This document shows positions 50,558 through 57,643 of a stretch of DNA of 64,000 nt, piece after piece. The position numbers were made by a program, and so were the translations under genes. Within the stretch, counting starts at the first letter, position 1. The number at the start of each line of letters is the position of its first letter. The DNA is taken from assembly GCF_003668565.1 (NCBI RefSeq), contig NZ_RCWJ01000003.1:248001-312000 (forward strand), given 5' to 3'. A model generated the notes under the pieces. That model searched no databases, was not told the origin of the DNA, and saw nothing but the letters and a program-made list of their open reading frames with translations. The DNA comes from Mycetocola zhadangensis (GTDB taxonomy: Bacteria > Actinomycetota > Actinomycetes > Actinomycetales > Microbacteriaceae).

Positions 50558-50863
50558 ATGAATGCACGACCCACCATCTCGCCGTCCGTCGAGACGAACA
50601 ACGATGCTCTGCGGCTCGAGCTCCAGCGGGAGCTGACCGAGCCGGAGACACTCATCGCCGAACTCGCCGACCGGGCTGCCCCGCACATCGATCCGGTCGC
50701 GTGGTCGACAACAGGGACGGCCAAGGCCGTTGCAGAACAGATTCGAAGCGCCCTGGGGCGCTTGGACGCTGGCACATACGGGCGCTGCGTTTCCTGCGGC
50801 GATCCCATTCCGGCCGCTCGATTGGAAGCAGTCCCCCACGCCGCGGCCTGTGTGAAGTGTTAG
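50558..50863 (+). CDS. TraR/DksA-type zinc-finger protein
   Basis: 101 residues. The ATG at 50558 follows TGAGGAG. Helical N-terminal half, then the C4 finger CVSC at 77-80 and CVKC at 98-101 with GDPIPAARLEAVP between them, the dksA/traR C-terminal zinc-finger pattern. It lacks the DxxDxA coiled-coil tip of true DksA in a recognisable form, so direct action on RNA polymerase is uncertain. The terminator immediately upstream suggests expression by read-through or from a promoter inside the leader. Confidence 0.88.
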   Translation: MNARPTISPSVETNNDALRLELQRELTEPETLIAELADRAAPHIDPVAWSTTGTAKAVAEQIRSALGRLDAGTYGRCVSCGDPIPAARLEAVPHAAACVKC

Positions 50864-50874
50864 GCAGGCGCGCC

Positions 50875-51471
50875 ATGGTTATGCAGGAAAAAGCACCAGC
50901 AATGGACCGGTCGGCCACGGATGTGGTCGAAAACGAGTCGCCGTCACAGAGAATCCTCCTCCTGGGAGACAGGTTGAGCTGCCTCAGCTCGATAAGCGAT
51001 CGCCCCGACGTCGATGTCGCCGGGAATCTCACCTCGGCCGACCACGGATACGCCGCCGCGGTCATCGGCGTCGAATTGCCCGAGAACCCTGATGAGGTGA
51101 AGGAGGATCTGAACGCCCGGGTCGAGGAGTGCATGATGCTCGCCAGGCGCGTACCTTCGCTGCAACACATCATTCTGGTGATCGGTGCGCCGAAGTTCCT
51201 TCAGCGAATGTCACGAGCCGCTCGGGACAATCTGATCGCCACATGTGACTCCGTCAGCCAGACGATTCAGGCGGAGGTCGAGCAACGGGTAGGCACCTAC
51301 GTCATCGTCACGATCATCCTGGCCGGTCAGTGTAACGACCCCGAGCTACTCGCCGAACGGGTTGTTGACCGAGTAACGCAGACCGAGGTCGCCGACGCCA
51401 CAGCCGTCGTGTTGTGGGAAGAGATTCGCGGCGACAGCATCGGTGACGTCGGACTCAACCAGTACATCTGA
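50875..51471 (+). CDS. Unknown protein, possibly a degenerate SDR fold
   Basis: 198 residues from the ATG at 50875. Alternating strands and helices: RILLLGDRLSCLSS, AAVIGVELP, LQHIILVIGAPKFL, a long helix RAARDNLIATCDSVSQTIQA and then VGTYVIVTIILAGQCND. This order, with a strand after the long helix, recalls short-chain dehydrogenases, but the glycine motif and the Tyr-x-x-x-Lys pair are absent. It starts 11 bp after the DksA-type gene and is probably cotranscribed. A non-catalytic Rossmann-like protein is the best description. Confidence 0.6.
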   Translation: MVMQEKAPAMDRSATDVVENESPSQRILLLGDRLSCLSSISDRPDVDVAGNLTSADHGYAAAVIGVELPENPDEVKEDLNARVEECMMLARRVPSLQHIILVIGAPKFLQRMSRAARDNLIATCDSVSQTIQAEVEQRVGTYVIVTIILAGQCNDPELLAERVVDRVTQTEVADATAVVLWEEIRGDSIGDVGLNQYI

Positions 51472-51476
51472 GTCGT

Positions 51477-53447
51477 TCAATCGGACGCGGGATCCTCGAG
51501 GAACGTGACGAACGAACTGACACCCTCATCGTCGGGGGCCAGACTCTGCGCTTCGGCCGCGCGCTCTCGAGCCATGTTGATGTCCTCTTCGAGGTAGGCG
51601 TTTATCGCCCACCTCAAGTGAAGATCGGCATCGTCCGGCCGGGTCTCAAGCATGCGCTCGATCACGCGGCCGGCAGCGTCGGTGTCGCCCGTTGACTGGA
51701 GCGCCACGGCGTACGCTTTCAGCGTCGAGACATTGTCTGGGATCACCGCGAGTGCCTGCTTCGCCCAGGCGAGGGAGGCCTCCGCTGCACCCTCAACTCC
51801 TCCGTCGGCGGCGGCCGCCAACGTCTGGGCCGCAATCGAGCGGAGGTCAGCGTCCCACGGGCGAAGCGCGACAGCCGTCTGGAACTGAGCTTGTGCGCCG
51901 ACCACGTCACCCTGCGCGCTGGTTTCAATGCCACGTTGCATCGGCACCTCGGCGAGTGCGATAGCTACCAACCAGCCAGCCCAGATGACGAGTAGCACCG
52001 TGCGAACGACTCGCCACCATCGGCGGGCATCGGCGACGGGTGAGGCCGCCACGATCACGCCAACGAGCAGACAGCCGAGGATGCTGGTCGCGGCCGCCGT
52101 GAAGTGGGTCAGAAGCGCCGCCGCCCAGACGGTGCATGCGGCGATGGCTCCGATGAGGAGATCGGCGCGAGCGAGTGAGTCGCGGATGGGGACCGTGAGT
52201 GCGTCGGAACCGCCGCGCTCCCGAGGCAATCGACCGGAAGCTGACGCACGGACCGCTCGGACTCCGCTCACCGCGACCACCGCGACAAGCGCCAGGGCGA
52301 GAGCAACGAAAACCGCTCCCCCGGCTGCCCACGCCTGGAGGATAACGTTGTGCGGTGAGTCGAGGGTGGTGAGAGCGCCCACCGTCGAGAACCATTCGTC
52401 CGTGTGTGCGTGCGCGATGGCATCCGCATAACCGCTTGGGCCGACGCCGATCAGGGGGTTCGGAGCGAGCAACCGTGCGAATTCCTGCCAGATCAGCACC
52501 CGGTCGTTCACCGTTTGGGAGGACAACGCGCTGTCACCGGTCAGTCGTGAGCGGGTGAGAGGCGCGACAAGTGCGACAACGGCCAGGGCGGCCAGCCCAC
52601 TCGCACCGGCGACGATGGGCTTCCACAGCGGGACCCCGGCGGGACGCGCCGCGACGATGGTGACGACGACGAGCGCGACGATTCCGACGGCGGCGGCCAG
52701 AAGCGCACCCCGCGACGCCGAGAGCACGAGCGCAAGGACAGCACCGACCAGCCCGCTGGTGAGAATCAGGACGTCGGACGGAGAGGTATGAAGGTACTCT
52801 GTCGTTTTGCTCCTGCCGCGCGGTGGCAAAAGCTGCGGCCGCCAGGCTCGGAGCGTGGGCAGCGCGAGAAGCATGAGGAGCATTGCTCCGACGATGCCCT
52901 GGTCTGTGGCGTTTCCGACGAGTGATCCCGGGCGATCCAGGTCGGACGGGATCGGACGGAGCCCGAATGCTTCGAGGGAACCGATGAAGCCGAGAAGAAT
53001 CGCCACGACCGCAGCGGCACGAGTGAACGTCAGCACGGCCGGTCGGGTCGACCGCTGCCCGAGCAGACGAGCACCGATCCACGCCGCCGCGAAGTAGGCA
53101 CCGAGGCTCACGAACCCTTCATACCGGGGGAAACGGCCGAGGAGCGCACCCAACGGTGAGACAGAAACCAATGCAGTGACGAGAAGCGTCGCGACACCGG
53201 CTCCAACCAGGATGAGGAACCATCGGGGCAGCCGCCCGGTCGCTGGCGCAAGCGATGCGAGAACCGCGCCGATGGCGAGCAGCGCGTCTTTCGGGAGGAA
53301 CCACCGTGTCATGCCGTCGGGAAGAAACACGATGACGGCTGCCAGCGCCACCCAGATGGCCACGAAGCTCCAGCGACTTGGCGCGATCATCCGAACCAGC
53401 GTGCCCGACTCGGAAACGGGTCGTGCGCTGTGAGGAGGTCGTGGCAT
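51477..53447 (-). CDS. O-antigen ligase-like membrane protein with C-terminal TPRs
   Basis: 656 residues. ATG 53447 is taken; ATG 53387 is an alternative, and an upstream extension would run into the hairpin at 53476. About twelve membrane helices, with a Wzy_C-type loop containing LLAPNPLIGVGPSGYADAIA and LTTLDSPHNVILQAWAAGG. After the last helix come three or four TPR-like helices (QFQTAVALRPWDADLRSIAA, ALAVIPDNVSTLKAYAVALQ). Family role: ligation or polymerisation of glycans, or protein O-glycosylation. It is unlinked to the main polysaccharide locus, so a separate glycan is possible. Confidence 0.85.
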   Translation of the reverse strand: MPRPPHSARPVSESGTLVRMIAPSRWSFVAIWVALAAVIVFLPDGMTRWFLPKDALLAIGAVLASLAPATGRLPRWFLILVGAGVATLLVTALVSVSPLGALLGRFPRYEGFVSLGAYFAAAWIGARLLGQRSTRPAVLTFTRAAAVVAILLGFIGSLEAFGLRPIPSDLDRPGSLVGNATDQGIVGAMLLMLLALPTLRAWRPQLLPPRGRSKTTEYLHTSPSDVLILTSGLVGAVLALVLSASRGALLAAAVGIVALVVVTIVAARPAGVPLWKPIVAGASGLAALAVVALVAPLTRSRLTGDSALSSQTVNDRVLIWQEFARLLAPNPLIGVGPSGYADAIAHAHTDEWFSTVGALTTLDSPHNVILQAWAAGGAVFVALALALVAVVAVSGVRAVRASASGRLPRERGGSDALTVPIRDSLARADLLIGAIAACTVWAAALLTHFTAAATSILGCLLVGVIVAASPVADARRWWRVVRTVLLVIWAGWLVAIALAEVPMQRGIETSAQGDVVGAQAQFQTAVALRPWDADLRSIAAQTLAAAADGGVEGAAEASLAWAKQALAVIPDNVSTLKAYAVALQSTGDTDAAGRVIERMLETRPDDADLHLRWAINAYLEEDINMARERAAEAQSLAPDDEGVSSFVTFLEDPASD

Positions 53448-53475
53448 CCGCTCGCCTGTTCGTGGAGGTGACAGA

Positions 53476-53509
53476 ACAACCGCCGGCACCCGAGGGCACC
53501 GGCGGTTGT
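53476..53509 (-). terminator. Terminator of the LPATG surface-protein gene
   Basis: ACAACCGCCGG (53476-53486) pairs with its perfect complement at 53499-53509, with CCC/GGG pairing inside the loop. It lies 14 bp past the stop of the minus-strand gene and upstream of the O-antigen-ligase-like gene. Confidence 0.75.
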
Positions 53510-53522
53510 GATGGTAATTAGT

Positions 53523-55136
53523 TTAGACGGATGCTGTCGCGCGCTTGCGGCGAGCGACGAGCGTTGCCGAGACACCAGCCGCGAGCAGCATGCTCATGAG
53601 CAGCATCGTTGACATCGCGTCTGAGCCGGTGGCCGGGAGTTTGCCCGCCGCGCGAGCCTTGGCGACGGCTGCGGCCGCGGCCTCTGGCGTGATCGTCACC
53701 GCTGCGATTGCCAGCTCGGTGGCGACGCCATTGACCGTGTAGTGCAACACGATGTGGTGCGCACCGGCTGGAGCGGTTGCGGGCAGATTGACGGTTCCGG
53801 AGAGCCCGCCGCTCGCGTTCGTCTTCAGCGTGCCGAGGAAGAGCGGAGTGGAGTGCAGGTACACGTCAACCGAAGCGCTGGCCTGAAGGCCGATGGCTGC
53901 GACCGCGATGGACTCGCCGGGTGTGACGGTTCCTGAGCTGGACACGCCAGCCGTAACGCTTCCACTCGGCGCAGCGGGACCTGTGGTCGGGAGCCCTTCG
54001 CCGCTACCCGGGACCTGGGGGGTCGTCGGAGTGGTCGGGTTCGTCGGCGTGGTCGGGTTCGTCGGGTCCGTCGGAGTCGTCGGGTCCGTCGGGTCGGTCG
54101 GCACGCTCGGGCCGGTCAGCTTGGCATCGATGTTGCTCAGGGTCTTGTTGGCGACGACGGTGATCGTCTTCGCTGTCTCAGCCGTTGCGCCGCCGTAGTA
54201 GGTGGGTGTCACCTCGACACTGGACGATGAGCTCGATGACTTGCTGAACCCGACACGGTACGTTCCGGGAACGAGCTCCGCACGGTACTTGCCATCCCAG
54301 TCGGTGCCGTCGGCGAAGAAGGCGAATGTGCCTTCCTTGTGCCCACCTTCGACAGCTTCGAACTCTACGAGGACCTCGAGACCATCCTTCGGAAGGTCGG
54401 TCGTGACTGTTCCTTCGACGGTACCGAGCTCAACCTCGGGAACGTATCCCGTGATGGAGCCGTCGGCGTTCCAGCGCGCGTCCACGCCCTGGATCGTGCC
54501 ACCTGCTGCGACGGTCACCGTCTTCGCGTCCGACAGTGCGGGAGTTCGGTCGTAGTACTGCTTGGCCATCGGGATCGACGACGTGCCGGTTGACGACTTC
54601 GAGAATCCGACCTTGTACGTTCCGACCGGCAACATGTGCAGGGAGTATTCGCCACCCTCACTCAGCTTGGCCGTGGTGGTTTGGACCTTTTCGCCTTCGG
54701 GCGTGTACGCGTCAATCTCCACCCAGTTGTCCACCGAAGCACCAACAACGGCGGTCGTGCCCGTCACTGTTCCGCGGAGCTGAGCGGTGAGGTTCACCGT
54801 CACATCGCTGTCCGAGACATTGAAGTCAGTGAACTCCGAAAGCGCGGCACCCTGCAGGTTCAGCCAGTATGCGCCAGGTGCGACGTTCGGAAACGAAAAT
54901 TTGCCGTCGACGACCGGTGTCGGCTGGGCGGATCCGTTCGCCCCGCTAAACGACACTTCGGCGTCAGTGGGCACCGCCGCGCCGTCTGCCATCTTCACCG
55001 TTCCGGACACGGTAAACCCGGTCGCGGGCGCTGCGTTGGCAGGCGCCGCGATGAGCGAAGCGGAGGCGACAAGAGATGCGGCGAGGACCGCGGCAGCAAA
55101 TCGGCCGCGTGAGATTGGACGAGCAAAACGGAGCAT
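53523..55136 (-). CDS. Sortase-anchored surface protein with carboxypeptidase-regulatory-like domains
   Basis: 537 residues. Signal peptide (cleavage near APANA-A), three beta-sandwich modules of the CarboxypepD_reg/SdrD-B kind with repeated GxYxLxxLPVGTYKVGFSKSS-type strands, a PTDPTTPTDPTNPTTPT linker, an Ig-like module, and the sorting signal LPATG with hydrophobic helix and ARRKRATASV tail. An additional LPTTG at about residue 390 sits before the last module. GAGGGGG upstream supports the start. The protein is expected to be covalently attached to the cell wall; adhesion or structure is the usual role. Confidence 0.88.
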   Translation of the reverse strand: MLRFARPISRGRFAAAVLAASLVASASLIAAPANAAPATGFTVSGTVKMADGAAVPTDAEVSFSGANGSAQPTPVVDGKFSFPNVAPGAYWLNLQGAALSEFTDFNVSDSDVTVNLTAQLRGTVTGTTAVVGASVDNWVEIDAYTPEGEKVQTTTAKLSEGGEYSLHMLPVGTYKVGFSKSSTGTSSIPMAKQYYDRTPALSDAKTVTVAAGGTIQGVDARWNADGSITGYVPEVELGTVEGTVTTDLPKDGLEVLVEFEAVEGGHKEGTFAFFADGTDWDGKYRAELVPGTYRVGFSKSSSSSSSVEVTPTYYGGATAETAKTITVVANKTLSNIDAKLTGPSVPTDPTDPTTPTDPTNPTTPTNPTTPTTPQVPGSGEGLPTTGPAAPSGSVTAGVSSSGTVTPGESIAVAAIGLQASASVDVYLHSTPLFLGTLKTNASGGLSGTVNLPATAPAGAHHIVLHYTVNGVATELAIAAVTITPEAAAAAVAKARAAGKLPATGSDAMSTMLLMSMLLAAGVSATLVARRKRATASV

Positions 55137-55299
55137 CCGTTACTTCCCCCTCAGAAAGGCACAGTGTCATCGAGCCCGCTACATGGACGAGTGGGCATTC
55201 GGGTGTGCGCTTTGAACCTATCGGTGCAGAGACTGCACATATAGAGCCCAATCTGGGGGTGACCCGGTCGAGGCACCATCAGACCCCTATCTTTGAGTT

Positions 55300-56046
55300 A
55301 TGAGCTCGACCGCCCCGCGCACGTCCAACAACCGCCGCGTTCGGTGGGGCCTCCCCGACGCGATTGCTGGCCTTGCGCTCGCGATAGTTCTGGTCTGGGC
55401 CGTCAGCTGGGCAGCGACGCGCGGCTGGCCGGCATCGCCTGAACTTCGTTCGGCGCTCGCCTACCTTGCCGCCTGGGCCCCGCTGCTCGGAGCTGTTCTG
55501 GTCGCGTCCTACCTGCGCGGTCGCCGATCACTTGTCCGCGACTTCGGACTGCGTTTTCACTGGATCGACCTCTTCTTCGGACTGGTCGTCGGCGGCATGA
55601 TGCGCGCGGCAACGACCCTGGTCGAGATTGTCCTCTACGGCCGTGTCGCGAGTGGGGGCCCCACGTTCGGCCCCGTCGTTTACGACGTCTGGTGGGTGCT
55701 GTTCACCATTCTCGCCCCGGTGCTCGCCGCGCCCTTGATCGAGGAGCTGTTCTTCCGCGGACTCCTGCAACGTTCGCTCATGCGCGCGTCACTCGCGAAT
55801 GCGTCCCCCGCGCTCAGAACCTCGACTCTCCCGGCCGTCGTCGCGATCATCGTGACATCGATCGTGTTCGCGGCCGTCCACATGCTGCAGACGGACGGCG
55901 GAATCGACATGGTCGTTGTCGGAATCTCCACGCTCATGGTTGGGGTCGGCACCGGCGTTCTGGCCGCAACGACCGGGCGACTCGGGGCAGGCATCATCGC
56001 GCATATCACCTACAACGGGCTCATTATCACCTGGTCACTGCTGTAG
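55300..56046 (+). CDS. CPBP-family intramembrane metalloprotease
   Basis: 248 residues, about seven membrane helices. The conserved motifs are present: EELFFRGLLQRSL (motif 1, EExxxR), the FxxxH motif seen as FAAVHMLQ, and HITYNGLIITW near the C-terminus (HxxxN). CPBP proteins are CAAX-prenyl-protease-like and act on membrane substrates, including in bacteriocin immunity. The gene is monocistronic. Confidence 0.92.
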   Translation: MSSTAPRTSNNRRVRWGLPDAIAGLALAIVLVWAVSWAATRGWPASPELRSALAYLAAWAPLLGAVLVASYLRGRRSLVRDFGLRFHWIDLFFGLVVGGMMRAATTLVEIVLYGRVASGGPTFGPVVYDVWWVLFTILAPVLAAPLIEELFFRGLLQRSLMRASLANASPALRTSTLPAVVAIIVTSIVFAAVHMLQTDGGIDMVVVGISTLMVGVGTGVLAATTGRLGAGIIAHITYNGLIITWSLL

Positions 56047-56214
56047 CGGAGCGTCCGTCTCGAACCCCGTCCACACCTCATCCGGCGTTCGCGCCCCATC
56101 TTGGCAACCGGTTGACAAAGCTCGAGAGAGCTGCCTAAGCTGGCTGAAAGTGAGCACCGCCGCCACCCGTTTTTGTTCGGAAAGGCACGACTCTTCGACC
56201 GAAACGGGGACTTC

Positions 56215-57114
56215 ATGACCACGCTGGCCAAACTGCATCCGCTGATCGAAACGACCCTTCCTCCCTCCGTCACCTTCGATTCCGGCGAGGGCGGGTTGCC
56301 CCGACTGCGCGTCGACACCCCGACGGCCACCGCCGAAATCTACCTGCAGGGCGCACACGTCACCTGCTGGCAGCCGACCGGCGAGGAGCCCGTGCTGTGG
56401 ATGAGCCGCTCAAGCAACTTCGCCGAGGCCACACCGATCCGCGGCGGAGTTCCGATCTGCTTCCCATGGTTCGGCGTGAACCCGGAAGGCCCGCAGCACG
56501 GCTGGGCCCGCATCACCGACTGGAACCTCATCTCCGCCACGGACGACGGCACCGACGTGCGCCTCGTCTTCCGGCTGACCGACTCCCCGGCAACCAGGGC
56601 CTCCGCGTGGCCGCACCGCTTCGAGGCCCGTTATGAGGTTGTCGTCGGGTCGCAGCTCACCCTCTCGCTCTCGCTCTCGGTGACCAACCTGACCGACGAC
56701 GAGGTCACCTTCGAGGAGGCGCTGCATACCTATCTCGCGGTGTCCGACGTGCGTGAGACATCGATCACCGGCCTTCGCGGGCTGCTCTTCTCCGACCTGA
56801 CCGAGACCGGCTTCCAGCCGGATGCACCGCTCGAACTCACCGGGCCGATGACCCGCAACCTCGTCGGCGCGTCTGGTGACACGGTGATGACGGATGCCAC
56901 GCGGCAGCTTCGCATCACCCGCTCGAGCGCGGCGAATACGATCGTGTGGAACCCCTGGGACGCTCAAGCAGCAACCATGCCGGACTTCGGCGACGACGAG
57001 TGGACCGACATGATCTGCGTCGAGACGGCCAACGTTGGAGCGTCCTGGGTTCGGCTCCCGGCAGGCGAAACTCACACCCTCGTCACCACCTATGAGGTCG
57101 GTCCGCTCAGTTAG
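56215..57114 (+). CDS. D-hexose-6-phosphate mutarotase (YeaD-like)
   Basis: 299 residues. ATG 56215 follows GGGGA; a longer frame upstream lacks a ribosome site. The aldose-1-epimerase fold is shown by ATAEIYLQGAHVTCWQP, IRGGVPICFPWFG, HGWARITDW (His), EEALHTYLAVSD (His) and ICVETANVG (Glu). This subgroup interconverts anomers of glucose 6-phosphate and similar sugars. Cytoplasmic. A plain metabolic gene, convergent with the membrane protein at 57131. Confidence 0.93.
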   Translation: MTTLAKLHPLIETTLPPSVTFDSGEGGLPRLRVDTPTATAEIYLQGAHVTCWQPTGEEPVLWMSRSSNFAEATPIRGGVPICFPWFGVNPEGPQHGWARITDWNLISATDDGTDVRLVFRLTDSPATRASAWPHRFEARYEVVVGSQLTLSLSLSVTNLTDDEVTFEEALHTYLAVSDVRETSITGLRGLLFSDLTETGFQPDAPLELTGPMTRNLVGASGDTVMTDATRQLRITRSSAANTIVWNPWDAQAATMPDFGDDEWTDMICVETANVGASWVRLPAGETHTLVTTYEVGPLS

Positions 57115-57130
57115 GCGCGCGGTTCGGCAC

Positions 57131-57517
57131 TCAGGACAGCGCGATGACCAGGCACAGCACGGCAAGCACCGCACAGACCGGCGTCATGAGGTTGCGCTCC
57201 GGCTTGCTTCGCGAGATGCCGTTCATCACAATTCCGAGCGTGAAGTAGCCGGTGAGAATCCAGATGCCAACGCGACTGATGACATCCGAAATCAAGGTGA
57301 TCACCTCGGCACGCTGCAGGATGATCACGGCGAACGCCGCGTAGAGCAGCACTGAAACCGCACTGGCGACGCGCAGCTTCGTTGGCAGAACGCGGTGCTG
57401 GCCACCCCAGGCGAACCGGCCGATCGGCGCACCGGCGGCAAGAGCGATTTGGAACACGGCGAGACCGGCCAGGATCACGGTGGCAGCGAGAGCGGCAAGA
57501 GTCGTCACGCGTGACAC
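57131..57517 (-). CDS. Small membrane protein with four transmembrane helices
   Basis: 128 residues. Four hydrophobic helices (near 5-28, 50-68, 80-100, 110-127) with basic short loops (PTKLRVAS, SRSKPERN) that place both ends in the cytoplasm. The layout is common in actinobacteria as an uncharacterised integral membrane protein. No catalytic motif is seen. Confidence 0.82.
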   Translation of the reverse strand: MSRVTTLAALAATVILAGLAVFQIALAAGAPIGRFAWGGQHRVLPTKLRVASAVSVLLYAAFAVIILQRAEVITLISDVISRVGIWILTGYFTLGIVMNGISRSKPERNLMTPVCAVLAVLCLVIALS

Positions 57518-57603
57518 ATTAGGCGAATGCCGTCGCTTCCCGTCAGGCCCCGTTCAGGGTTCCTCGACGGGTAGACGTCGGCGTGCGGACATGCCGGAAG
57601 GGC

Positions 57604-57621
57604 GCCGCCCGTGCGGGCGGC
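57604..57621 (-). terminator. Hairpin terminator of the chaplin-repeat gene
   Basis: GCCGCCCG (57604-57611) and CGGGCGGC (57614-57621) face each other across two bases; flanking GC-rich sequence can extend the stem. It lies 23 bp beyond the stop on the minus strand. Confidence 0.6.
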
Positions 57622-57643
57622 ACCCAGTCGGCTGCGCAGCGTT

